A DNA stretch of 64,000 nt. Origin: Candidatus Gastranaerophilales bacterium. GTDB lineage: Bacteria; Cyanobacteriota; Vampirovibrionia; Gastranaerophilales; Gastranaerophilaceae. Shown here piece after piece: positions 44,464 through 52,898 of the stretch. Made by a program: the position numbers and the translations under genes. The notes below the pieces were generated by a model. That model was given only the letters and a program-made list of their open reading frames with translations, was not told where the DNA came from and ran no database searches. The number at the start of each line of letters is the position of its first letter. The first letter of the stretch is position 1. The DNA lies in the NCBI GenBank assembly GCA_944324305.1, contig CALUVV010000002.1, positions 186,001-250,000 of the forward strand, given 5' to 3'.

Positions 44464-46077
44464 ATGATAATTTTCTCTGACAAAATCTTTACAAATCCGA
44501 TAAATGTAATTTGTGCATTTAACCGTGAAGAGCTTGAAGCTGCCTTTGTTTTAATCGAAGAATTGAAACAAAAATACTTTCTTGCAGGTTACATACGCTA
44601 TGAAGCTTTCAGTGTTCGGGAATATCATTTACCGCTTTTGTATTTTGAAGTCTTTGAAAATTACAATAAGTATAAACCGCGTGAAGGCAAAAATTTGCCT
44701 CTTAACCCTGTTCCGTGTGTAAATTTTTGTGAATATTCAAACGCAATAAAAAAGATTAAAGATGAAATTGCCAGCGGCAATACTTATGAAGTTAATTATA
44801 CTTATGATTTTGAAGTTCCGTATGAAGGAGATGATTTAGAACTTTTCGAAACCCTGTTAAACAGGCAGAAAACATCATATAATTTCTATTTAAAAAATGA
44901 ATACGATACAGTGCTTTCATTTTCACCCGAACTGTTTTTTAAAATAAAAGACAATCATATTATAACCAAACCGATGAAGGGAACTGTAAGGCGCGGAAAA
45001 AACAGAGAAGAAGATATAAAACTTATTAATTATTTGAAAAACGATGAAAAAAACCGGGCCGAAAATGTTATGATAGTCGACCTTTTAAGAAACGATTTAG
45101 GACGTATTGCAAAAACAGGTTCTGTTGAAGTTACAAAACTTTTTGAAATCGAAACACATAAAACACTTCATCAAATGACATCACAAATTGAAGCTGATTT
45201 AAAAGATAGTACAACACTTTTTGATATATTTAAAGCAATTTTTCCCTGCGGCTCAATAACAGGGGCGCCAAAAATCAGCACAATGAAAATCATTAATCAG
45301 GTTGAGAAAGGAACACGCGATATTTACTGCGGAGCAATCGGAATGATTTCACCTGAGGAAACGATTTTCAGCGTTCCTATAAGAATATTGCAAAAATGCG
45401 GAAACGAAAAATTTTTTAAATACCGCGCCGGCGGCGCAATTGTATGGAATTCGGATATTCAGGACGAGTGGGAAGAAACACTTACAAAAACAAAATTTTT
45501 AACAGATGATTTCCAAATAATTGAAACAATTAAAATCGAAAACGGAAAATTATTATTTGAAAAAGAACATTTCGAAAGAATGGAAAAAACAGCAAAATAT
45601 TTCGGATTTAAATTCGCCAAGCCTGAAATTATCCCCGAGCAGGATGGAATTTTGCGTTTACTTTTGCATAAAGACGGAAAAATTACAAAAGAATACAAAA
45701 CACTTTTGCCGCATACGACTAATAAAATTACGATTTCACCAATAAAAGTCAGAAGCAGTAATGAATTTCTTTATCATAAAACAACTTACCGCCCATGGTT
45801 TTATGAAAGTTATAAAAAAATTGCAAATAATGAAATTTACGACGAAATATTTTTTAACGAAAAAGGAGAGCTTACAGAAGGCGCAAGAAGCAATATTATC
45901 CTGCAAATTAACGGTAAATTATATACCCCGCCCGTAAAATGCGGACTTTTGAACGGTATTTTTAAACAGTCAATGAGTAACATATCCGAAAAAATTCTTT
46001 ATAAAACAGATGTTGAACAGGCGGAAAAAATATTTTGCGTTAATTCAGTCCGCGGAATTGTCGAGGTAAAATTATGA
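44464..46077 (+). CDS. pabBC: Aminodeoxychorismate synthase component I fused to aminodeoxychorismate lyase
   Basis: 537 residues. The N-terminal ~330 are the chorismate-binding PabB domain: TKPMKGTVRRG, MIVDLLRNDLGRIAKTGSVEV, ETHKTLHQMTSQIEADL, PCGSITGAPKISTMKII and GAIGMISPE. From ~345 comes a class IV PLP lyase domain (PabC): YHKTTYRPWF with the expected Lys, YDEIFFNEKGELTEGARSNI and LLNGIFKQSM. It makes 4-amino-4-deoxychorismate, then p-aminobenzoate, for folate. The stop overlaps the pabA ATG by four bases (ATGA), coupling both subunits. Confidence 0.92.
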   Translation: MIIFSDKIFTNPINVICAFNREELEAAFVLIEELKQKYFLAGYIRYEAFSVREYHLPLLYFEVFENYNKYKPREGKNLPLNPVPCVNFCEYSNAIKKIKDEIASGNTYEVNYTYDFEVPYEGDDLELFETLLNRQKTSYNFYLKNEYDTVLSFSPELFFKIKDNHIITKPMKGTVRRGKNREEDIKLINYLKNDEKNRAENVMIVDLLRNDLGRIAKTGSVEVTKLFEIETHKTLHQMTSQIEADLKDSTTLFDIFKAIFPCGSITGAPKISTMKIINQVEKGTRDIYCGAIGMISPEETIFSVPIRILQKCGNEKFFKYRAGGAIVWNSDIQDEWEETLTKTKFLTDDFQIIETIKIENGKLLFEKEHFERMEKTAKYFGFKFAKPEIIPEQDGILRLLLHKDGKITKEYKTLLPHTTNKITISPIKVRSSNEFLYHKTTYRPWFYESYKKIANNEIYDEIFFNEKGELTEGARSNIILQINGKLYTPPVKCGLLNGIFKQSMSNISEKILYKTDVEQAEKIFCVNSVRGIVEVKL

Positions 46078-46631
46078 TTTTGATTGATAATTATGATTCA
46101 TTTACCTACAACATAGTCCAATATCTTGAGGAACTCGGTACGCAGCCGAAAATTTTTGAAAATGATAAAATTACGGTTGAAGAACTGAAAAAAATTGATT
46201 TTAACGGTATAATAATTTCCCCCGGAGCGGGTAATCCTGACACCGCAGGCATATCAATGAATGTTATAAAGGAATTCTACAAAACCAAAAAGATACTGGG
46301 AATTTGTCTTGGACACCAGTGTATAGCGCAGTTTTTCAACGGGAAAGTTGCTAAAGCCCCCGAACCTGTTCACGGAAAAACATCCGAAATATATTTTGAT
46401 GAAAATTGCAAACTTTTTAAAGGGCTTAATCAGGGATTTAAAGCCACAAGATATCATTCTCTTATTGTAAAAGATTTGCCTAAAAGTTTAAAAGTTACGG
46501 CAAAAACAAAAGACAATATAATTATGGGAATTCAACACACGGAATTTCCGATTTACGGAGTACAATTTCACCCCGAAGCTATACTAACGGAATACGGTCA
46601 CGAATTAATCAAGAATTTTATAACTTTATAA
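46074..46631 (+). CDS. pabA: Aminodeoxychorismate synthase glutamine amidotransferase
   Basis: 185 residues, class I glutamine amidotransferase: IDNYDSFTYNIVQYL, SPGAGNPDTAG, nucleophile in CLGHQCIAQFF, and the His-Glu pair in FHPEAILTEYGHE. It supplies ammonia to PabB. Anthranilate synthase TrpG is the alternative, but fusion PabBC just upstream decides for folate. It runs 14 bases into the convergent pgeF. Confidence 0.92.
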   Translation: MILIDNYDSFTYNIVQYLEELGTQPKIFENDKITVEELKKIDFNGIIISPGAGNPDTAGISMNVIKEFYKTKKILGICLGHQCIAQFFNGKVAKAPEPVHGKTSEIYFDENCKLFKGLNQGFKATRYHSLIVKDLPKSLKVTAKTKDNIIMGIQHTEFPIYGVQFHPEAILTEYGHELIKNFITL

Positions 46632-47352
46632 CCGCGCTGTGACGGTTTGTTGTTGCATTTTCTTTTCTGTATGAAAAGAATAATTCATTATTGCAAACAG
46701 TACAATAAGGGCATACATCAATTTCTTTTACGCCTGCTTCCTCAAGCTGTCTTTTATTAATCCCTTTTAAATCAACGTAAATATTACCCTGACGAATTTC
46801 CGACAAACCTGAAAATTCTCTGACAGTTTGTGCAAGCTGTCTGTATACATCTTCGCCGACATTGTAACAACAAAAAGATATCGCAGGGCCTATTGCGGCT
46901 TTTAAGTTCCCAGGATTTGCCCCGAACTCGTCTTTCATCTTTTGAACGGTTTTGGATGCAATATTACCAGCGGTTCCGCGCCACCCCGCATGAGATACTG
47001 CCGCAATTTTATTTACAGAATCATAAATAATCACCGGAGTGCAGTCCGCAAAATTCAAATAAACAGCCTGATTATCATTTGCTAAGATTAAGCCGTCAGT
47101 ATTAGGATACGAAGAAACACCACATCTCGCAATTTCAACATTTGAAGTATGAGTTTGCGAAGGATGAATTAAATTTTCTTCTTCAATCCCCAAAAATTTA
47201 CAGATGTCTTTTTTATTTTCCTTTGCAGTTTCTTCAAAATCAGGCTCTTTTGTTTTTATTACACTTTCGCGCGTTGTAAAAAAATGCTGCAGCCCGTTAA
47301 GAACGCTGCTTTTTAATATCTTCTTCCCGTTAATCTCTTCAAAATAAAACAT
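46618..47352 (-). CDS. pgeF: Peptidoglycan editing factor PgeF (YfiH/laccase-domain)
   Basis: 244 residues: HPSQTHTSNVEIARCG, NFADCTPVIIYDSVNKIAAVSHAGWRGTAGNI, AIGPAISFCCYNVGEDVYRQL and YCTVCNNELFFSYRKE, with the conserved His/Cys zinc ligands. PgeF removes wrongly inserted L-Ser from peptidoglycan precursors. No Shine-Dalgarno; TATAAA six bases before ATG suggests a leaderless message. Confidence 0.93.
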   Translation of the reverse strand: MFYFEEINGKKILKSSVLNGLQHFFTTRESVIKTKEPDFEETAKENKKDICKFLGIEEENLIHPSQTHTSNVEIARCGVSSYPNTDGLILANDNQAVYLNFADCTPVIIYDSVNKIAAVSHAGWRGTAGNIASKTVQKMKDEFGANPGNLKAAIGPAISFCCYNVGEDVYRQLAQTVREFSGLSEIRQGNIYVDLKGINKRQLEEAGVKEIDVCPYCTVCNNELFFSYRKENATTNRHSAVIKL

Positions 47353-47358
47353 AACTAT

Positions 47359-47364
47359 TTTATA
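47359..47364 (-). promoter_or_regulatory. -10 element six bases before pgeF ATG (leaderless)
   Basis: Minus strand TATAAA, spacer ATAGTT, ATG. Confidence 0.5.
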
Positions 47365-47430
47365 CCATAAAAAGATTAATTGAATAAAATAAAAAAGTAT
47401 GTTAAAATTTTTGCGATAAAGGAGAGAGAA

Positions 47431-48066
47431 ATGAAAGAACTTTTAAAAAAATGTTTAGTGGAATTTATAGGAGCATTTTTTCTGGTATTTACTATCGGAT
47501 GCGCCTTATTCCCAAACGGGCGCGAAGGTTTTCCGCCAATGGCAATAGGTTTCGTTTTAATGGTAATGGTTTATGCGGGCGGTCATATTTCCGGCGGGCA
47601 TTATAATCCTGCAGTATCTCTTGCGGCCGCTATCAGAGGAGCTATATCCTGGAAAGATTTTATACCGTATATTATCGTCCAATTTATAGGAGGCGCTTTA
47701 GGAGCATTATTAGCATCTTACATTGTAGCTATTCCGCCCTATATCGCAGAAACGTCATTCAGCATAACTCCAATGATTATTTGTGAATTCCTGTTTACAT
47801 TTGCGTTATGTTACACTGTTTTGAATACGGCAGCAGATGATGATACAAGGGGAAACTCTTATTTCGGACTTGCAATAGGTTCAATTGTTATTGTAGGCTT
47901 GCTTGCAACATCAGGAACTTGCTACGGAGCATTTAATCCTGCAGTAGCGTTAGGGCTTCTGGCAATGAAAATGACACAAACAAAATTAATATTAATAACA
48001 TTGTTAACAAACTTTGTCGGAGGTGCAGCAGCGGCAGGAGTTTACAAAATTACTTCAAATGATTAA
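47431..48066 (+). CDS. MIP-family channel (aquaporin / glycerol facilitator)
   Basis: 211 residues; AAGGAGAG before ATG 47431 (an upstream in-frame ATG is not used). Six hydrophobic segments and two NPA boxes, in GGHYNPAVSLAAA and GAFNPAVALGLLA. It forms a tetrameric channel in the inner membrane. The short length and FNPAVALG fit aquaporin-type, but the selectivity filter cannot be assigned with confidence. Ends at a terminator. Confidence 0.92.
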   Translation: MKELLKKCLVEFIGAFFLVFTIGCALFPNGREGFPPMAIGFVLMVMVYAGGHISGGHYNPAVSLAAAIRGAISWKDFIPYIIVQFIGGALGALLASYIVAIPPYIAETSFSITPMIICEFLFTFALCYTVLNTAADDDTRGNSYFGLAIGSIVIVGLLATSGTCYGAFNPAVALGLLAMKMTQTKLILITLLTNFVGGAAAAGVYKITSND

Positions 48067-48097
48067 AAAAAGCACCTTTCAGGTGCTTTTTTTATAA
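48066..48097. terminator. Bidirectional intrinsic terminator
   Basis: AAAAGCACCTTTCAGGTGCTTTT: stem AGCACCT/AGGTGCT with A- and T-runs. It serves the MIP gene and the convergent 48092 gene. Confidence 0.88.
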
Positions 48098-48325
48098 CTG
48101 CATTCCTTTATTTTCATCCATAAAACACTGGCAGGTAGGACTTAATGTTCCGTCACAGCATTTTGAACGGCCGCCCGAGCATCCGCATACACCCCCATGA
48201 CGAGAACAGCACCCGCGGCCTGCAATAACGCAATCATAAGATTGAAATGAATTCAAAGTTGTAAAAACTTGTACACCTAAACAAAAAAATGCGATTAAAG
48301 AGAAAACAAATAAAAATTTTTTCAT
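48092..48325 (-). CDS. Small secreted cysteine-rich protein
   Basis: 77 residues. Signal peptide FLFVFSLIAFFCLGVQV; the mature part has nine Cys in CVIAGRGCCSRHGGVCGCSGGRSKCCDGTLSPTCQC. The dense spacing suggests disulfides or metal binding; similar CGCSGGR-type proteins are widespread but uncharacterised as far as I know. Shine-Dalgarno AAGGAGTA precedes ATG. Confidence 0.8.
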   Translation of the reverse strand: MKKFLFVFSLIAFFCLGVQVFTTLNSFQSYDCVIAGRGCCSRHGGVCGCSGGRSKCCDGTLSPTCQCFMDENKGMQL

Positions 48326-48344
48326 ATAAATTACTCCTTTGTGA

Positions 48345-48350
48345 TATTAT
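48345..48350 (+). promoter_or_regulatory. -10 element six bases before 48357 ATG (leaderless)
   Basis: TATTAT, spacer ATTAAC, ATG at 48357; no Shine-Dalgarno. Confidence 0.45.
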
Positions 48351-48356
48351 ATTAAC

Positions 48357-49553
48357 ATGAAAAAGATTTTAGGGATTATTTTAGGTTTATTAATGTTACA
48401 AAATGTCTGCCTTGCCCAGACAGGCGTAAGTTTTGTATACATAAACGGTTCAAACAATAACGATGAAAAAATGCGTAACTGGTATATTGAAGGTGTTCAA
48501 AAACTTCATCCCGTTATGAAAAAGAAATTTGAAAAAAACAAAGAAATTAAAAAGGTATTCTTAGACAAACCCCATTACAAAATAAACGAAGACCCTGTAA
48601 TTTTTTTCTGGGGTGACAAAAGCCAAAAAGATTTGGAATTCGTGCAGGGCCAGCTTGATTTGACAAAAGCTTTCAGCCCGACAATTGCTTATAAAGTACG
48701 TTCAATGCTTGCATCATATCTTCATGATGCTATCTGGGTTCAGAAACAGCATAATATGCTCCCGATTTTGGATGAGTTAAACGATACGGTTATTAAAGAA
48801 GCTCAAAAAGGCAACAAAACAGTATTATACGGATATTCGGCAGGAAGTTTCGTTACTTACGAATATATGTTTAATAATCTGCCTTATCTCAATCCTGAAG
48901 AACTGTTTAACGAAATTGACGTAAGTGAAAGTGTCAGGAAATTCGCATCGGAGCACCCACTTGAAAATACCTGTATCTCAGCACTTTCAAAAGCTGAAAT
49001 AGGCACAGTCTCACAAAGCGGGCACCTTATATTGAAAAAGATTGATGATAATTCACTTGAAGAAAATTATTTGAAATTACGGGAAGCAACAAAAACAGCC
49101 TGTGCTCCTGCAGGTTCTTTACAGGGTGTAGTGAATTTTGCAAGCCCTCTGGTGCTTTTTTATTCAGACCTTGCAGACCCTGATTATGAACTGACTTATT
49201 ATAATAAGTTAATGCTTAAATATATTATCGAAAACGGTTTATTTTTTATTACGGTAAATTACCGCGAAGACCCGCTCGGGTTTCCAAGCACTAAAAATCT
49301 TACAATAGATGAAATGGAAAAACTTGCAAATATTGAGATTAAAGATCCGAAGGGATTTGTATACGATAATTCAAGTGTGTGGTCAAAACGTTCGGTTCTT
49401 TTTGCACACACTTCATACTGGAGCGCGAAAAGAACTTTTTCAAACGCGGTTGTAAAAGCTTTTACCAACGGTTACAGACTCCAGTATGACAAAGAATTTC
49501 AGGAAAAAGTTTTGAAAAATAATAAGAAAAAAGTTAAATTTGAAATGATTTAA
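48357..49553 (+). CDS. Secreted protein with alpha/beta-hydrolase-like nucleophile motif
   Basis: 398 residues. Signal peptide ILGIILGLLMLQNVCLAQ; then TGVSFVYINGSNNNDEKMRNWYIEG and, near residue 160, VLYGYSAGSFVTYEY, a G-x-S-x-G nucleophile elbow following a beta strand. A second part (GVVNFASPLVLFYSDLADPDYELTYYN) resembles the strand before an acid residue, and FAHTSYWSA may hold the His. Probably a periplasmic or secreted lipase/esterase-like enzyme; family not identified. Leaderless mRNA is likely. Followed by a hypothetical gene 12 bases later. Confidence 0.75.
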   Translation: MKKILGIILGLLMLQNVCLAQTGVSFVYINGSNNNDEKMRNWYIEGVQKLHPVMKKKFEKNKEIKKVFLDKPHYKINEDPVIFFWGDKSQKDLEFVQGQLDLTKAFSPTIAYKVRSMLASYLHDAIWVQKQHNMLPILDELNDTVIKEAQKGNKTVLYGYSAGSFVTYEYMFNNLPYLNPEELFNEIDVSESVRKFASEHPLENTCISALSKAEIGTVSQSGHLILKKIDDNSLEENYLKLREATKTACAPAGSLQGVVNFASPLVLFYSDLADPDYELTYYNKLMLKYIIENGLFFITVNYREDPLGFPSTKNLTIDEMEKLANIEIKDPKGFVYDNSSVWSKRSVLFAHTSYWSAKRTFSNAVVKAFTNGYRLQYDKEFQEKVLKNNKKKVKFEMI

Positions 49554-49565
49554 AAAGGAGAATAA

Positions 49566-50153
49566 ATGATAGATACAAAAGACGGGGCTCAGTTTGATCC
49601 GGGATTTATACAGCACATATCAGCTTTTGAACCTAATATTGAATACGTGTACAATACACTTAACAGTTTTAAAAATTTTAACCAGAAAAAACTGCAATTT
49701 AAAATATTTTATCCTAAAATTCAATCATTATTGAAAAATTATTTAGGTTTTTATCTGGGCTGCATTCTATGGGCTGTCTATATCAAAAATCTTGATAACA
49801 AACCTCTTTTAAATAATCTTTGCTACGGCGGTGAATATTCGGAAAAAGATACGTTAAGCGAAGTTGAATTTATTGAAGAATACCTTGAGCAATTAAAAAA
49901 AGACGTGAAATATTATACGGGGCAGAATTTTTCGATTGATACGGAAAGCTTGAATATTCTTGCGGCATACAGAGAATTTTTGAAAGCAAATAAAGGTTTT
50001 GTTGAAACAAAAACAACAAATGACATTAAGCTCCCTCAAAGCTTAAAAACACCGTCCGAAAAAGATTTGGCGGAAATTCTCGAAGGTATTGAAAAAGTTA
50101 TTGATAACGGGAAATTATACGAACTGTTCCCGCTTGCCCAAAAGGTGCTGTAA
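49566..50153 (+). CDS. Hypothetical protein, cytosolic
   Basis: 195 residues, mainly helical, without signal peptide: HISAFEPNIEYVYNTLNSF, LKNYLGFYLGCILWAVYIKNL, SEVEFIEEYLEQLKKDV. AAAGGAG is seven bases before ATG. It abuts the NagZ-like gene (TAA then ATG), so the three genes 48357-51170 likely form one unit. No family recognised. Confidence 0.68.
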   Translation: MIDTKDGAQFDPGFIQHISAFEPNIEYVYNTLNSFKNFNQKKLQFKIFYPKIQSLLKNYLGFYLGCILWAVYIKNLDNKPLLNNLCYGGEYSEKDTLSEVEFIEEYLEQLKKDVKYYTGQNFSIDTESLNILAAYREFLKANKGFVETKTTNDIKLPQSLKTPSEKDLAEILEGIEKVIDNGKLYELFPLAQKVL

Positions 50154-51170
50154 ATGGATTTAAAAACAAAATTATATCAAATGTTTATACTCGGCACAGA
50201 AGGTGACGGGTACATACAAGCTCTTGAAAACGGTCTTGGCGGAATGATTTTTTTTACAAAAGACATTCAATCTAAAGACCATTTTAAAAGTCTGATTTCG
50301 GATATCAAATCAAAAGCTATAATTACGCCTTTTCTCTCAATTGATCAGGAAGGCGGAAGAGTAGAACGTACGGAAAACATTCATAACGGCAAAAAATATT
50401 TATCCGCAAAATTTGCTTATGCAAAAGGGGAGGATTTTTTACAGACGCAAACCCGGGAGATTGCGGAAGAATTAAAAAGTTACGGACTTAACCTGAATTT
50501 TGCTCCCTGCATTGACGTAAACACTAATCCGAATAATCCGATAATCGGCGAACGTGCATTTTCCGATAATGTTGATGATGTTATTAAGGGCGAAAAAATT
50601 GTTTCACAAACTTATCGCGAAAACGGGATTATTCCATGCGTAAAACATTTCCCCGGGCACGGAGATGCAAATACCGACAGTCATTTGACACTTCCCGAAA
50701 TAGATTTGCCGATTGAAGAAATGGAGAGCACGCATATAAAACCGTTTGCGGCTTGTGCAAAAACAATTGAAATGGTTATGGCAGCACATCTTCACTGCAC
50801 ATGTTTCGAACGAGATGTTATTCCGACATCTTTAAGCAAAAACGCAATCTCTTATTTAAGAAATAAATTAGGTTTTAACGGAGTAATTATCTCAGACGAT
50901 ATGATAATGGCGGGTGCTACGCACGTAGCCCTGCAACACAATCTCTGTCAAAACTTAGCAAACCATTGCAAAAGTTTAGTTCGTAAAATTAATGCCTGTG
51001 AAATCGGTATTCGTGCAGGCTTGAATATGTTTATTTACAGAAATTCCACACCAGAAACAATTGAAATAATAGAAACTATTGCACAAAAAGCTTTGAACGA
51101 CAAAGAACTTCAAGAAAAAATCGAATATTCATACGAAAAAATCAGCAAATTAAAAGAAAATTTATTTTAA
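50154..51170 (+). CDS. nagZ: Glycoside hydrolase family 3, beta-N-acetylhexosaminidase (NagZ-like)
   Basis: 338 residues. GH3 core: SIDQEGGRVERT, LNLNFAPCIDVNTNPNNPIIGERAFS, the signature KHFPGHGDANTDSHLTLP, and catalytic Asp in VIISDDMIMAGA. Single-domain length fits NagZ, which removes GlcNAc from anhydromuropeptides during wall recycling. No signal peptide, so it acts in the cytosol. It overlaps the convergent TPR gene by nine bases. Confidence 0.92.
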   Translation: MDLKTKLYQMFILGTEGDGYIQALENGLGGMIFFTKDIQSKDHFKSLISDIKSKAIITPFLSIDQEGGRVERTENIHNGKKYLSAKFAYAKGEDFLQTQTREIAEELKSYGLNLNFAPCIDVNTNPNNPIIGERAFSDNVDDVIKGEKIVSQTYRENGIIPCVKHFPGHGDANTDSHLTLPEIDLPIEEMESTHIKPFAACAKTIEMVMAAHLHCTCFERDVIPTSLSKNAISYLRNKLGFNGVIISDDMIMAGATHVALQHNLCQNLANHCKSLVRKINACEIGIRAGLNMFIYRNSTPETIEIIETIAQKALNDKELQEKIEYSYEKISKLKENLF

Positions 51171-51653
51171 ATATTTCTGTAAAATCAACTTTTTCAAAGC
51201 TTTAGAATAAACTGCCTGAGGATCAATTGCCAGAACTTTATCAAGCGTTGCGACAGCCCCTTTATAATCTTCAAGCTTCTTTTGAATAACTGCCTTATAA
51301 TAAAGAGCATCAACAAATTTCGGATCAAGCTCGATTGCTTTATCAAAATCTTTTATAGCTGATTTTAATTTTGCAGTGTCCGGAGCATCATCGGCAAGAA
51401 TTACCTGTGCACGGTTAAAATATGCATCTGTCATTTTATGGTTTAGTTCAATCGCCTTTGTGTAATTTTCATAAGCAGGTTCAAGCTCTTTAAGGTTATG
51501 AAAAACTATTGCCAGTGAAAAATAAGGCATCGCATTGTCAGGATTTAATGCAATAGCCCTGTTCAGAGAATGCATTGCCTCATCAAACTTTCCTTCGTTT
51601 GTTTCTGTTATTCCTTTATCTAAATAAAATTTATAATCGTGTTCAAAACTCAT
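51162..51653 (-). CDS. TPR-repeat protein
   Basis: 163 residues from ATG 51653 (GCGAGG upstream); an ATG at 51701 without ribosome site is rejected. About four tetratricopeptide repeats: AMHSLNRAIALNPDNAMPYF, YENYTKAIELNHKMTDAYFN, IKDFDKAIELDPKFVDALYY, VATLDKVLAIDPQAVYSKAL. Likely a protein-interaction scaffold in the cytosol; partner unknown. Confidence 0.88.
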   Translation of the reverse strand: MSFEHDYKFYLDKGITETNEGKFDEAMHSLNRAIALNPDNAMPYFSLAIVFHNLKELEPAYENYTKAIELNHKMTDAYFNRAQVILADDAPDTAKLKSAIKDFDKAIELDPKFVDALYYKAVIQKKLEDYKGAVATLDKVLAIDPQAVYSKALKKLILQKYLK

Positions 51654-51712
51654 AAAATTACCTCGCAAAATAATTAAACCACATAATGTATAAAACCACA
51701 ATCACCTTATGT

Positions 51713-51718
51713 TATAAT
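51713..51718 (+). promoter_or_regulatory. -10 element seven bases before 51726 ATG (leaderless)
   Basis: TATAAT at 51713-51718, spacer TCTTTCT, ATG; no Shine-Dalgarno. Confidence 0.6.
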
Positions 51719-51725
51719 TCTTTCT

Positions 51726-52793
51726 ATGAATATTCTTTTTATAACAGACTTATATCCTGTAAAAGACTGTGAAAAAACAACACCGAGAACTCTTTTGAAT
51801 TTTGTGAAAGAGTGGGAAAATTCAGGGCATAACGTTGATGTTATAAAACCTAATTTTATTTTGAATTCTTTTTTACGTGGAAAACCTTTTTATAAAACAG
51901 GACAATATGGAAAAGTTTTAAATATAAATTATTGGACACCTTTTTGGTTCAACATAAAAAATAAGATGCCCCCGCTGAAAAAATATGATTTAGTAATTGC
52001 TCATATGCCTTCGGGAATTTTGTTTGCGGATAAACTCGGGCTTCCTTTCGTTGCAGGTGTGCACAATTCGGATTTGGAAGTTTTGACAAATCCGTTATAT
52101 AAATTTCATTTTAGAAAAAGGCTGAAAGCTGTTCTTGATAATGCAAAAGCAATTGCCTGCCGATCTTATGTGATTAAAGATAAGCTCGATAAAATGTTTC
52201 CCGAATTTTCCGATAAAACGTTTTCCGCCCCTTCGGGAATTAATAAAAAAATAATCCGTTCTGATTTTCGGCCTCTGAACCGCGGTAAAATCAAGGTTTT
52301 AACCTGTGCAAACTTCAAAAAAAGGAAAAATATTGATAAAGTTATCGAAGCCTGTAAAGGGCTTGAAGGTTTTGAGCTGACAGTAATCGGAGACGGTAAA
52401 GAAAGAAAAAATTTGGAAAAAATCGATAAAAGTGTAAAATTTACGGGTTATCTTTCACATGAAGAAGTTCTTGCAAAAATGCGCGAAAGTGATGTTTTTA
52501 TACTTCCGAGTATAGGTGAAACCTTTGGCATGGTATATTTAGAGGCAATGTCACAGGGCTGTATAACTGTCTGCACAAAAGATGACGGGATTACGGGAAT
52601 TATTAAAGACGGCCAAAACGGTTTTCTTACCCTTCCGATTTCAAATGAAATAAGAAAAATACTCCTTAATATAAAAAACATGGATGATGACAGACTGAAA
52701 ACATTGCGCTACAATAGTTTACAAACAATCGGAGAGTACTCCTCAGACAGGTGCGCTGATGAATATTTGCAACAAATTTTTAAGATTTTGTAA
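51726..52793 (+). CDS. GT4-type glycosyltransferase
   Basis: 355 residues, GT-B fold. N-terminal half begins MNILFITDLYPVKDCEKTTPR; the linker is APSGINKKIIRSDF; the C-terminal half has VLTCANFKKRKNIDKVIEAC, LTVIGDGKERKNLEK, FTGYLSHEEVLAKMRESDVFILPSIGETFGMVYLEAMSQG with the E-x7-E signature. It transfers a sugar from a nucleotide donor, likely in envelope polysaccharide synthesis. Leaderless transcript is likely. Confidence 0.92.
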   Translation: MNILFITDLYPVKDCEKTTPRTLLNFVKEWENSGHNVDVIKPNFILNSFLRGKPFYKTGQYGKVLNINYWTPFWFNIKNKMPPLKKYDLVIAHMPSGILFADKLGLPFVAGVHNSDLEVLTNPLYKFHFRKRLKAVLDNAKAIACRSYVIKDKLDKMFPEFSDKTFSAPSGINKKIIRSDFRPLNRGKIKVLTCANFKKRKNIDKVIEACKGLEGFELTVIGDGKERKNLEKIDKSVKFTGYLSHEEVLAKMRESDVFILPSIGETFGMVYLEAMSQGCITVCTKDDGITGIIKDGQNGFLTLPISNEIRKILLNIKNMDDDRLKTLRYNSLQTIGEYSSDRCADEYLQQIFKIL

Positions 52794-52837
52794 AGATTTG
52801 ACATCATGCAAGCATGTTTCTGGTAGTATAATTCTGG

Positions 52838-52885
52838 GGTTAGTGATAAACACAGAGAGCCGAAATTTTTTGCGAATACCCCGAA
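52838..52885 (+). promoter_or_regulatory. Structured 5' leader upstream of agcS
   Basis: TATAAT at 52827-52832 puts +1 near 52838, directly at GGGGTT. GGGGT pairs with ACCCC (about 52877-52883). The enclosed ~35 bases contain hairpin GTG-ATAAA-CAC and AGAGAGCCGAAA. A Shine-Dalgarno follows. It could be a 5' stabiliser or a small aptamer; no known riboswitch consensus fits. Confidence 0.4.
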
Positions 52886-52898
52886 AGGAAATAATTTA

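Noticed and set aside
52827-52898. Glycine riboswitch upstream of the symporter
   Set aside because: It has AGAGAGCCGAA but lacks the rest of the glycine aptamer core; too short for a known glycine aptamer.
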